Assembly (NCBI GenBank): GCA_965656525.1
Contig: CBFHKY010000004.1
Location: 106,424-170,423 of the forward strand
Origin: Pseudomaricurvus sp965656525
Lineage (GTDB): Bacteria > Pseudomonadota > Gammaproteobacteria > Pseudomonadales > Cellvibrionaceae
Length of the DNA stretch: 64,000 nucleotides
Direction: 5' to 3'
Positions 35,547 to 44,155 of this stretch are shown here, piece after piece. The position numbers and the translations under genes are program-made. The notes beneath the pieces were generated by a model that was not told where the DNA came from, made no database searches, and saw only the letters and a program-made list of their open reading frames with translations. Every line of letters begins with the position of its first letter. The stretch's first letter is position 1.

Positions 35547-35673
35547 TTTACGGGATAAACAAAACGACTCTACTCATCGGGGCACAGCGACCATGTATGC
35601 CGGGCACGCTTCAGGTCTCATACTGACCTGATACGACGTGAGCTACCAAGGTGACGAATAAGCAGCTATCGAT

Positions 35674-35919
35674 TCAATGCAGTATTCGTTGTTCAACATC
35701 CAATTCATCTTCAGTCTCAAACTCTTCAGCAATATCGCCTAAAGTATCCAACCCAGCCTCTATCATAGCTTTCGCCACATCGAATTGAGCCTCTTTTAGG
35801 TGCTCTTTAGCATCACTGGAAAACTGAATGGCCAATAAAGGCTCACCATCTTCCCCAGCACGACGCAACCCGATACGACCATCGGACAGCTCAACAATTT
35901 CATAAAGGGAAGACAACAT
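35674..35919 (-). CDS. Small conserved protein of unknown function (81 aa)
   Basis: From the ATG at 35919 (GGAGTGCC upstream) the protein is 81 residues: YEIVELSDGRIGLRRAGEDGEPLLAIQFS, then an acidic helical C-terminus (DIAEEFETEDELDVE). Earlier in-frame starts add a cysteine-rich, unconserved stretch and were not used. Small acidic genes of this type sit between sulA and topA in Pseudomonas; I know no function. Cytoplasmic, pI clearly acidic. Confidence 0.7.
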   Translation of the reverse strand: MLSSLYEIVELSDGRIGLRRAGEDGEPLLAIQFSSDAKEHLKEAQFDVAKAMIEAGLDTLGDIAEEFETEDELDVEQRILH

Positions 35920-36010
35920 GAGGCACTCCAAACTTAACAACACCGTACAGCTAGGGGACAATAGACCCACAGCGCACAAAATAAGAGCGCGATTCTAACA
36001 CTCTTGTGCT

Positions 36011-36481
36011 TTAGTATTCCAGCCGGGTCGCGCGCTGGCGCGTGACCAGTTCTTCGCAAGCTAGTCGCCAGCTCTCAACTTGACTGGGGTTTAGAGCGCC
36101 ATCAGGTTTAGCGTCTAGCATCGCACCAACGGGTATCAGCTGTACCGTTTGTGACAATACTGGGTTTAATACGGACTTTTCGGAGTGCAATAAGCTACGC
36201 ACCCAATCTAAATGGCGAATTTCGATAAGTAAAGAGTCTTGCTGAAGGCTATCGCTGAAGTCTTCGATCGTAAAAATCCGATCCGGCTCCACAACTTTGA
36301 GCTCCGCAGCCAGTTCACGTAGGTACAAGCGATAAGCAACGGCCAAACTAACCACCGCCGACTCCAACAGCGCTCTGGCGGTTTGCTGCTCACCTCGTTC
36401 TGTACCAACCGATAATTCCAGTAGTTTGGCCGTGTGACGTAATTTTTGTTGAACTCTTGCAGGGTATGGGCTGGACGGCAT
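36011..36481 (-). CDS. DUF6586-like protein of unknown function (156 aa)
   Basis: A helical cytoplasmic protein (KLRHTAKLLEL, ARALLESAVVSLAVAYRLYLRELAAEL). Between sulA and topA this position is held by the DUF6586 family in Pseudomonas, and the pattern fits; the family name is from memory. I chose the ATG at 36481 (MPSSPYPARVQQKL); a TTG-started extension of 20 residues runs through the hairpin after topA and is unlikely. Same direction as topA and the 81-residue gene, so the three may be one transcript. Confidence 0.65.
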   Translation of the reverse strand: MPSSPYPARVQQKLRHTAKLLELSVGTERGEQQTARALLESAVVSLAVAYRLYLRELAAELKVVEPDRIFTIEDFSDSLQQDSLLIEIRHLDWVRSLLHSEKSVLNPVLSQTVQLIPVGAMLDAKPDGALNPSQVESWRLACEELVTRQRATRLEY

Positions 36482-36530
36482 GGGCAACTGCTCTTGAGAG
36501 GAACGACCGCTAAAAACGATATCATGGAAG

Positions 36531-36557
36531 AAGCGCACCAAAAACGTTGATGCGCTT
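36531..36557. terminator. Hairpin after topA
   Basis: A 7-bp stem AAGCGCA/TGCGCTT with a 13-base loop, 25 bases past the topA stop. On the plus strand it is followed by TTTTTAT; on the minus strand only by CTTCC, so it would be a poor terminator for topA itself. Confidence 0.35.
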
Positions 36558-36582
36558 TTTATCTAAACTTACACAACGGCTT

Positions 36583-39273
36583 TTATTTCGCCTTGCGAGT
36601 TGTGGCTTTTTTCTTTGCTGCAGGTTTTTTTGCCGCAGGCTTAGACTTCGTCTGATTTACAACCCAGCGCCCGCCTTCAAAAAAAGCTTTCCACCCCGTG
36701 GCCTTACCTTCAATTTCTGTCTGTACGTAGATTTCCTTGGTCTTACGGCTATAACGCACAACCGACGGATTGCCTTCGGCATCTTCAGTTGGTGCCGAAA
36801 ACAAGAAAGTATATTTACTGTCAATTTCTTGCTTATGCGGCAGCAATTCACTCACCAAGGGTGCACGAGTTTCACGATTTTTAGGAAATTGACTTGCCGC
36901 CAAAAATAGCCCCGAAGCCCCATCTCTAAGAATATAGTGATCTTCAACTTTTTCGCACGCTAGTTCAGGCATGGGCACTGGGTCCATTTTAGGGGGTGCT
37001 GCCTCGCCGCTTTTTAGCAACTTACGAGTATTTTTACACGCCTCGGCGGTGCAACCAAAATACTTACCAAAGCGCCCTGTTTTTAGCTGCATTTGCGCGC
37101 CGCACTTATCACACTCAAGCACAGGGCCATCATAACCCTTCAGCTTAAAACTGCCGCTTTCGACTTCGTAACCAGAACAGTCTGGGTTATTACCACAGAT
37201 GTGAAGTTTGCGTTGCTCATCGACTAAGTAACTGTCCATCGCTGTGTTGCACAGTTTGCAACGACGCTTGCTGCGTAGCTGTTTAGATTCGGCCTCATCG
37301 TCTTCATCGGCGTTGACGGCTTCATCCCCTGAAACCAAGTTCAGCGTAGATTTACATCTCTCTTTTGGTGGCAGTCCATAACCAGAGCACCCCAAGAAGA
37401 CACCTGTTGCTCCTGTGCGAATTTGCATAGGACGACCACAGGTCGGACAAACAATATCAGTCTCAGTCGGCTGATTCGGGCGCATGCCCCCTTCATCATT
37501 TTGAGCATTGAGTAAAGTCGTCGAGAAGTCTTGATAAAAGTTATCCAGCAACTTATGCCAACCGACTTTTCCGTCCGCCACATCATCTAAAGATTCTTCC
37601 ATGTTCGCGGTAAAGCTATAGTCCATCAAATCTGAGAAACTTTCAGTCAACCTTTCTGTAACAATATCGCCCATTTTATCCGCGTAAAAACGTCTTTTAT
37701 CGACATGAGCATAACCTCGCTCTTGGATGGTCGAAATGATCGACGCATAAGTAGAAGGACGCCCAATGCCCCTTTTTTCCAGTTCTTTCACTAAACTGGC
37801 TTCCGTATAACGAGCCGGAGGCTTAGTAAAATGCTGGTTCGGATCGAGCTTATTCAGCGTTAGTGATTCGCCTACAGCCAATTCGGGTAAAACGACATCT
37901 TCGTCTTTCTTGCCCACTTGGGGCTGCACCTTCATGAAGCCATCAAAGCGGATCACACGACCACGAGTACGCAATTCATAATCACCGGCCTTGACAACAA
38001 GTGATGTACTGGTGAATTCGGCAGCGGTCATCTGACAACCAACAAACTGTTGCCATATCAACGTATAAAGCCGCTCTGCATCTCTTTCCATGCCTTTTAA
38101 GTTGTTGGGCGTCGTGGTCACAGAAGAAGGACGAATCGCTTCGTGAGCCTCTTGAGCGCCTTCCTTGCTGGAATACGATTTGGGCTGCGCCGGCAGGTAG
38201 CGATCGCCGTACTGCTGCTGAATATAATCACGACAGTTGGCAACAGCTTCTTGGCTTAAATTGGTGGAATCGGTACGCATGTAGGTGATGTAACCTGCCT
38301 CGTAGAGGCGCTGCGCCAGCATCATGGTTTTCTTTACGCTAAAACCCAATCGCGTACTCGCGGCCTGCTGTAGCGTCGAGGTAATGTAAGGCGCGCCAGG
38401 CTTGGACTGGGTTGGCTTGTCTTCCCTTTGGCTAACAACGTAGTGTTCTTTTTGCAGAGTCGACACAGCCGCCATAGCTTGAGCTTCGCTCAAAGGTTTA
38501 AACGCTTCTCCAGCAAAACGTTTCACCTCAAATCGAACCTTGCTGCCTTGCTGACTGTCTAGATCAGCAAATACATCCCAATACTCTTCTGGGATAAACG
38601 CTCGAATTTCACGCTCACGCTCCACCACAAGCCGCACAGCTACCGACTGCACTCGGCCAGCTGAAAGCCCTCTGGCAATTTTCTCCCACAACAGCGGTGA
38701 TACCATATAACCCACAACGCGATCTAAGAATCGTCGAGCTTGCTGCGCATTAACTCGATTCTGATCGATAGGGCCAGGCTGTTTAAAAGCATCTTGAATA
38801 GCGGATTTAGTGATCTCATTAAACACGACTCGGCGATAACGGGATTCATCACCGCCAATCGCTTGCTGCAGATGCCAAGCAATGGCCTCCCCCTCTCTAT
38901 CCAAATCCGTCGCGAGATAGATGGTATCGGCCTTAGCCGCTAATTTCCGGAGCTCATCAATCACTTTTTCTTTGCCTGGCAAAATTTCGTAATGGGCCTC
39001 CCAATTATTTTCTGGATCGATACCCATACGGCTGATCAGCTGCTCTTTGGCCTTTTTTCTTTTGTGAACGACCTTGTCTTCAGGTGACATCTTACGAGTA
39101 ATGGCAGCCTGACGTGCGCGCTCTTTAGCGTCTACCGGCTTTTTATTGCTGCCACTGGTAGGAAGGTCACGGATATGCCCAATACTAGACTTTACTATGT
39201 ACTCATCGCCCAGGTACTTATTGATCGTCTTGGCTTTCGCTGGCGACTCAACAATGACTAACGACTTACCCAT
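36583..39273 (-). CDS. topA: DNA topoisomerase I
   Basis: An 896-residue type IA topoisomerase that relaxes negative supercoils. The Toprim domain is at the start (KSLVIVESPAKAKTINKYLG, ATDLDREGEAIAWHL). The active-site tyrosine is in the segment GYITYMRTDSTNLS. Three C-terminal Cys4 zinc ribbons are visible (CPTCGRPMQIRTG, RRCKLCNTAMDSYL, LECDKCGAQMQLKTGRFGKYFGC). The C-terminus is a lysine-rich tail (PAAKKPAAKKKATTRKAK). AAGG lies six bases upstream of the ATG. An inverted repeat (39300-39325) lies in the leader. Confidence 0.97.
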   Translation of the reverse strand: MGKSLVIVESPAKAKTINKYLGDEYIVKSSIGHIRDLPTSGSNKKPVDAKERARQAAITRKMSPEDKVVHKRKKAKEQLISRMGIDPENNWEAHYEILPGKEKVIDELRKLAAKADTIYLATDLDREGEAIAWHLQQAIGGDESRYRRVVFNEITKSAIQDAFKQPGPIDQNRVNAQQARRFLDRVVGYMVSPLLWEKIARGLSAGRVQSVAVRLVVEREREIRAFIPEEYWDVFADLDSQQGSKVRFEVKRFAGEAFKPLSEAQAMAAVSTLQKEHYVVSQREDKPTQSKPGAPYITSTLQQAASTRLGFSVKKTMMLAQRLYEAGYITYMRTDSTNLSQEAVANCRDYIQQQYGDRYLPAQPKSYSSKEGAQEAHEAIRPSSVTTTPNNLKGMERDAERLYTLIWQQFVGCQMTAAEFTSTSLVVKAGDYELRTRGRVIRFDGFMKVQPQVGKKDEDVVLPELAVGESLTLNKLDPNQHFTKPPARYTEASLVKELEKRGIGRPSTYASIISTIQERGYAHVDKRRFYADKMGDIVTERLTESFSDLMDYSFTANMEESLDDVADGKVGWHKLLDNFYQDFSTTLLNAQNDEGGMRPNQPTETDIVCPTCGRPMQIRTGATGVFLGCSGYGLPPKERCKSTLNLVSGDEAVNADEDDEAESKQLRSKRRCKLCNTAMDSYLVDEQRKLHICGNNPDCSGYEVESGSFKLKGYDGPVLECDKCGAQMQLKTGRFGKYFGCTAEACKNTRKLLKSGEAAPPKMDPVPMPELACEKVEDHYILRDGASGLFLAASQFPKNRETRAPLVSELLPHKQEIDSKYTFLFSAPTEDAEGNPSVVRYSRKTKEIYVQTEIEGKATGWKAFFEGGRWVVNQTKSKPAAKKPAAKKKATTRKAK

Positions 39274-39938
39274 ATATGCCTTCTTATTTGATCGGTAACC
39301 GTCTAAACAATGTTTTATTTAGACGTATATGCAAAATTAATAAAACCTTACTGAGGCTTTATTCCTAAATCTTGTGCTCTAGAGTCTAAGACCCATTCAT
39401 TGTTTGTGCGTTCTCTGAGCCCACCTACTATTTACATTCATATGCTCATCACAACTCATACGCGGCTCTCAGGCTTTATAGGCTCTGATGCCCTCGGTAT
39501 GAACGTGCATTATCCCGCTCGCACTTACCTCACCACAGTGACGTTCATTGCCTCTGAAGAAAGCCTACTTTTACGCACTCTGCCAAAGCAAGGTTGCGCA
39601 TATATAAGGGCTTAGCTTTACAGGGTCAAGACACCTTCATGGATTTAAGTGCAAAACACGCAAAAATCCAGCGCGCAGATTGACTTTGGCGCTTCCTTTT
39701 TAGACATAACACAGTTTGTAGAAAATTGAAAAGGTCGCTCGGTAGCAATTTGATCCAGTTTCTTCGGCTACACTGTGACGGGTGAACTTTTTAGCGTGCA
39801 AACGGCGTACAAGTCGTGCTCAAGCTGTTTGTGCCCGTGCCGATATATCAAGCACACACGCAAGCAACTGGCCTGAGGGGAGTTTGAGATGTCTCAGCAC
39901 TGTAATAGTAAGTTAATATTCAGCCGTCGTTTACTATC
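39274..39938. other. Divergent topA / membrane-protein intergenic region (665 bp)
   Basis: No supportable gene. A 71-codon open frame at 39400-39615 has no ribosome site and a composition unlike its neighbours. The region must contain promoters for topA (minus) and the gene at 39939 (plus). It is unusually long for this gene-dense window. Confidence 0.45.
39300..39325. promoter_or_regulatory. Inverted repeat in the topA leader
   Basis: CGTCTAAA and TTTAGACG separated by 10 AT-rich bases, 27 bases upstream of topA. It could be an operator or a leader hairpin; no regulator is known to me. Confidence 0.3.
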
Positions 39939-40697
39939 ATGACCACCACTCTGATTATCTGTTTTTTACTGGCCCTACTGTCGTTGGTAGCGGTGAGTGT
40001 TGTGAATGACCGAGAAAATCGACGTCGTGTGGTCAATAAAAAACTGCGTGAAATGAAGCAACGTGTCAAAGACATGGAAGAACTGGTATTAGAACTGGAT
40101 CAGCTTCTGGAGAACAAATCTATAGCGCGATTTATTAATGATGAAATCCTTGCCATGATTTCTGCCATACAACAGGCTAACCCTGATACCACCCATCTTG
40201 TGGCCAACTACCAAACCGCGTTGATTCGTGGTGATGCGCTGACGGATCAAGAGCAAGACACACCACTGGATCGCTTAAAAGACAGCGATTCTCAAATTGC
40301 GCGCAGCCGCAAAGTGCTCGAAGAAACGGCCGTTATTCTTCGCAAGCAGCAGGCAACAGGAAAACTGGAATATGAGCAAATGAGCGCGTTTCTGACCGAC
40401 TTAAGCTGGGCACACTTAATGGTCGCGGTCATATCTCATGTTGGACAGGGGCACAAGCGTGTTCGACGTGGGGACATTTTAGGAGCCCATGCGTTTTATA
40501 AAAAAGCGCAACAGCTGGCCATGCAATCCTCACATCCCGACACTCGCCGCCACCGCTGCATTAAAGAGCTGACAGAAATGTTGACCAACAAACGCCAGGC
40601 TTTGTCTTTGGATATCATGCCCGAATCCCATCTCAACCCAGCCCCTAAAGCGTCTACAGCTGAGCAGCCTGAGCAAACCTCAACGCCGCCCCTTTAA
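39939..40697 (+). CDS. Membrane-anchored helical protein of unknown function (252 aa)
   Basis: One N-terminal transmembrane helix (TLIICFLLALLSLVAVSVV, residues 4-22) is followed by a basic stretch and a long helical, partly coiled-coil cytoplasmic part (KLREMKQRVKDMEELVLELDQLL). The distinctive core SWAHLMVAVISHVGQGHKRVRRGDILGAHAFYKKAQQLA (residues about 150-190) looks like a tetratricopeptide-type helix pair. The C-terminus is Pro/Thr-rich. I believe relatives occur next to topA in Pseudomonas but know no function. No ribosome site is visible before the ATG, so the start is provisional. Confidence 0.7.
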   Translation: MTTTLIICFLLALLSLVAVSVVNDRENRRRVVNKKLREMKQRVKDMEELVLELDQLLENKSIARFINDEILAMISAIQQANPDTTHLVANYQTALIRGDALTDQEQDTPLDRLKDSDSQIARSRKVLEETAVILRKQQATGKLEYEQMSAFLTDLSWAHLMVAVISHVGQGHKRVRRGDILGAHAFYKKAQQLAMQSSHPDTRRHRCIKELTEMLTNKRQALSLDIMPESHLNPAPKASTAEQPEQTSTPPL

Positions 40698-40812
40698 ATC
40701 AACTGAGAAATAGCTTCACACCGTGCTCAGCTTATCAATGACCAGCATCTCATGCTGGACCGAAAGCAACTGCACTTAAACAGACCCATTAAAAGATCCG
40801 TTGAGCATCGCC

Positions 40813-41343
40813 TTATACTTTCGGGAGATCTTGCTCCGTGACCGTTTCTTTTACAGGTACTGTTTGTATTGCTTGCGCTGCTTGTTTTAACCACTCGGTT
40901 ATTTCAACAACCGTATCCTCTGAGCCAAACTCATTCCAGAACAAACCTAAACCTTGCGGGCCAGCAGAGATTGCTACGGCTTTGACAGGCACAACGGACA
41001 ACAAAGGTCCCAGTTTAGCCACGGGAGGCGGAGTATCCCCCTCCGCTTGCTGCCATTCTTGGAAATAATGCAATTCATGGGTGTATTTTTGTTTCGCTAA
41101 CGACCACATATGGCGCGCTTTTTTTTTCGAGTCCCAGGGTAGGCAATACATTGGTAACGTCTTGATGTGCTTGGGGCACTGTGTTCCTTTCGGTGGCACC
41201 TGGAGGTGTACTCGCAAACCTAACTTCATCGCGGTTTCACGCAAATGAGACAGACGTCGCTGATCAGCACTAGGCTGCATCATCATAATTGGCCCGAGCA
41301 ATAGCGCTACTACACCAATACAAATAATAACGGGTAACCACAT
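40813..41343 (-). CDS. Single-pass membrane protein of unknown function (176 aa)
   Basis: Residues 1-22 (MWLPVIICIGVVALLLGPIMMM) form a transmembrane anchor. The remainder is a mixed soluble domain with LREtAMKLGLRVHLQVPPKG-type opening, YCLPWDSKKKARHMWSLAKQKYTHELHYFQEWQQAEG, and a C-terminal amphipathic helix. The ATG at 41343 with GGAG five bases upstream is preferred over one 30 bases earlier. Superficially it resembles YajC in having a short N-terminal anchor, but the domain is different. No function known to me. It converges with the membrane protein at 39939. Confidence 0.65.
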   Translation of the reverse strand: MWLPVIICIGVVALLLGPIMMMQPSADQRRLSHLRETAMKLGLRVHLQVPPKGTQCPKHIKTLPMYCLPWDSKKKARHMWSLAKQKYTHELHYFQEWQQAEGDTPPPVAKLGPLLSVVPVKAVAISAGPQGLGLFWNEFGSEDTVVEITEWLKQAAQAIQTVPVKETVTEQDLPKV

Positions 41344-41458
41344 AAAAACTCCGTATCCCTGCTCGAAAATCAATCAGCAGCCTTAGTTGATTTGAATCTA
41401 TGAAAAAAACTTTGAAGCAGCTAGTATGATGCTAACACACCATAATAAGGGAAAACTT

Positions 41459-41896
41459 ATGAGCGAATATAAGCACGTTCTTGCCGCTATAGACTTAAGC
41501 GATGAAGCCCCACAAGTTATCAACCGCGCCCATGCCCTAGCAGCCTCCAGCGGAGCCAAACTGTCCCTGGTACATGTTATTGAGCCACTGACTTTTGCTT
41601 ACGGCGGCGACATCCCAGTTGACCTTAGCGAAATTCAAAATCAGCTAGAACAACAAGCTACAGAAAAACTTAACGAGTTGGCGACGACTGCTGATGTGAC
41701 CAGTGATAACCAACACATTCTCGTCGGTCCATCCGTTGCTGAAATTCATGCTCTTGCCGATCAACTATCCGTTGATCTGGTTGTGCTTGGTAGCCATGGC
41801 CGACAGGGTTTGGCGCGACTGCTAGGCTCTACAGCTAATGGCGTCTTGCACGGGGCAAATTGCGATGTTTTGGCAGTCCGAGTAAAAGACTCGTAA
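41459..41896 (+). CDS. Universal stress protein (UspA family)
   Basis: A 145-residue single Usp domain. The opening YKHVLAAIDLSDEAPQVI and the ATP-binding pattern G-x2-G-x9-G-S (GSHGRQGLARLLGSTANGV) are both present, so it is likely an ATP-binding type. The family responds to growth arrest and stress. The ATG at 41459 has AGGG eight bases upstream; the open frame extends 11 codons further without a ribosome site. It converges with uup. Confidence 0.92.
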   Translation: MSEYKHVLAAIDLSDEAPQVINRAHALAASSGAKLSLVHVIEPLTFAYGGDIPVDLSEIQNQLEQQATEKLNELATTADVTSDNQHILVGPSVAEIHALADQLSVDLVVLGSHGRQGLARLLGSTANGVLHGANCDVLAVRVKDS

Positions 41897-41914
41897 GTGA
41901 CACCTTGGCCACCA

Positions 41915-41953
41915 CAAGCCTCTAGGGATGCTAAACAACCTCCAAGAGGCTTG
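41915..41953. terminator. Stem-loop between convergent usp and uup genes
   Basis: A 9-bp inverted repeat CAAGCCTCT/AGAGGCTTG with a 21-base loop starts 19 bases after the universal stress stop. There is no U-tract on either strand, so its terminator role is tentative. Confidence 0.4.
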
Positions 41954-42002
41954 CAAAATACGCTGTTAGAAGTAGAGTGAAGCAGTCTTCACACCGTGCA
42001 GG

Positions 42003-43925
42003 CTATTGTTCTGCTTCGAGCTCTTCCCAGCGGTTAAACTTGACTTCTAACTGAGCTTGCAGCTCTTCCAGCTTCGTTAGTGTTGTCTGTACCGCTGACT
42101 GTTCCGCGTTATAAAAATCCGGCTGCGACATCTCTACTTCAACTTCGCTGATTTGACGCTCTAGCGTTTCAATTTCGCGCGGCAACGAATCCAGTTCTTT
42201 CTGTAACTTGTAACTCAACTTTTTTTTAGGCTCTTGCACGTCAGTTGAGGTTACCGAACTTGGAGCGCTAGGTGTTGTATCTGAAGCTCTTTGCTTTTCC
42301 GCTTTAGCATTGGCTTTTGCCGCTTCGATATCAAACCACTGACCTCCTTGACGTAGCCAGTCTTCATAGCCGCCTACGTATTCTAAGACCTTACCTTCGC
42401 CTTCAAAGGCAATAGTGCTTGTGACAACATTATCTAGGAAAGTCCTATCGTGGCTGACCAGCAACAATGTCCCTTCAAACTGACCAAGAATGTCTTCGAG
42501 CAACTCAAGGGTCTCTACATCCAGATCATTTGTCGGTTCATCGAGAACTAGCAAGTTACTGGATTTACTGAACAGTTTTGCCAACAACACTCGATTGCGC
42601 TCGCCACCAGAAAGCGCTTTTAACGGTGTTCGTGCACGCTCACCCGTGAATAAAAAGTCGCTCAAATAACTGATAATGTGTTTGGTTTTACCGCCCAACT
42701 CAATGCTTTCACGGCCACCAGCAACATTGTCTACAGCGTTTTTTTCCAGATCCAGCTGGTTGCGTAACTGGTCAAAATAAGCAATATCCAAATTGGTACC
42801 CAGCCGAACATTGCCTTGATCAGGCTCTAGCTGGCCCAAAATAATTTTCAGCAGAGTACTTTTACCCGCGCCATTCGGACCAATCAAGCCAATCTTATCG
42901 CCACGAATAATGGTGGTAGAAAAGTCGCCGATCACAACATTACCGGCAAACGCCTGTTGCACATGCTCCAGTTCCGCCACTAACTTGCCAGATGCTGACG
43001 AGGTATGCACTTCCATTTGAGCATTGCCTTGCTGCTCGCGTCGCTGAGAACGCTCATCGCGCATGGATTTCAGTGCTCTGACACGTCCTTCGTTACGGGT
43101 TCTACGAGCCTTAATGCCCTGCCGAATCCATTTTTCTTCTTCGGCTAAACGTTTATCGAAGAGCGCATTGTGGCGATCTTCTTCAGCCAACTGCTGCTCG
43201 CGAAACTCTAAAAAGCTTTGGTAATCGCCATCCCAGCTACGAATATGTCCCCGGTCCAATTCGACGATTCTGGTGGCTAACTTTTGCAAAAAGCTGCGGT
43301 CGTGGGTAATAAATACCACCGCCCCACGAAACTCTAAAATTTGGCGTTCCAGCCACTCAATGGCCAGTACATCCAAATGGTTGGTTGGTTCATCCAGCAA
43401 CAGTACATCTGGCTCTTGGACCAATGCTTTCGCCAGAGAAACCCGACGTCGCCAGCCCCCCGACAGCTCTGCCATGGTTTTATCCGCTGGTAAGTCCAAA
43501 CGACTGATCACGGTTTCGACACGCTGTTGTAAGCTCCAGCCATCGTGAGCTTCGATTTCTTGCTGCGCGTCTGCCAGTGCCGCCCAAGAGTCTGGGTTTT
43601 CTGCGTCCGCCAATAAACGGTGGTAACGTGATAACACCTCTCCGGCTTCCGCTAAACCGCTGGCTACCGCCTCATACACGGTCAATTCATCCGCTTCGGG
43701 AAGGTCTTGCTCTAAGCGTGCACATTTTAAAGCCGACTGGCGCCAAACACTGCCATCATCCAGAGCCAAATTGCCATCAAGGACCTTAAGCATCGTGGAT
43801 TTACCAGCACCGTTGCGACCAATAAGACAAATGCGTTGGCCGCGCTCTATACTGAAATCAACCTTATCCAATAGAACTTGGAGACCGTAGTTCAAACAAG
43901 CTTTTTTTAACTCAATCAGCGACAT
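42003..43925 (-). CDS. uup: ABC-F family ATPase Uup
   Basis: A 640-residue soluble ATPase with two ABC domains and no membrane helices. Walker A motifs are GRNGAGKST and GPNGAGKST; signatures are LSGGWRRRVSLAKAL and LSGGERNRVLLAKLF; Walker B is LLLDEPTNHLD and LVLDEPTNDLD. The linker between domains is basic, and the C-terminal 80 residues form a coiled coil (YKLQKELDSLPREIETLERQ), the feature of Uup that binds DNA or ribosomes. In E. coli it acts in ribosome assembly and transposon excision. No ribosome site is obvious before the ATG. Confidence 0.93.
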   Translation of the reverse strand: MSLIELKKACLNYGLQVLLDKVDFSIERGQRICLIGRNGAGKSTMLKVLDGNLALDDGSVWRQSALKCARLEQDLPEADELTVYEAVASGLAEAGEVLSRYHRLLADAENPDSWAALADAQQEIEAHDGWSLQQRVETVISRLDLPADKTMAELSGGWRRRVSLAKALVQEPDVLLLDEPTNHLDVLAIEWLERQILEFRGAVVFITHDRSFLQKLATRIVELDRGHIRSWDGDYQSFLEFREQQLAEEDRHNALFDKRLAEEEKWIRQGIKARRTRNEGRVRALKSMRDERSQRREQQGNAQMEVHTSSASGKLVAELEHVQQAFAGNVVIGDFSTTIIRGDKIGLIGPNGAGKSTLLKIILGQLEPDQGNVRLGTNLDIAYFDQLRNQLDLEKNAVDNVAGGRESIELGGKTKHIISYLSDFLFTGERARTPLKALSGGERNRVLLAKLFSKSSNLLVLDEPTNDLDVETLELLEDILGQFEGTLLLVSHDRTFLDNVVTSTIAFEGEGKVLEYVGGYEDWLRQGGQWFDIEAAKANAKAEKQRASDTTPSAPSSVTSTDVQEPKKKLSYKLQKELDSLPREIETLERQISEVEVEMSQPDFYNAEQSAVQTTLTKLEELQAQLEVKFNRWEELEAEQ

Positions 43926-44155
43926 AAAACCGTATCGTTCCGCTTAAAGTGGGAGGCACAAAATATGGGGGCACATAGTACTTGGAAACGCCAAGGAAGA
44001 GAAATTGTCATCGATGAAGTGACGCTGCTTTCTTCTTGATCACTGTTTTTGTAATATTTAGCGCAATAACGCTAATAATAAGCCTCTACCGTGCTGCAAA
44101 CACTTACTCTATCCCCTACAATAAAACCATCACTTCTAATTATTGGCAGAACAAT

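Noticed and set aside
39400..39615. 71-codon frame in the topA intergenic region
   Set aside because: No ribosome site and no recognisable sequence; the region is better explained as divergent promoter space.
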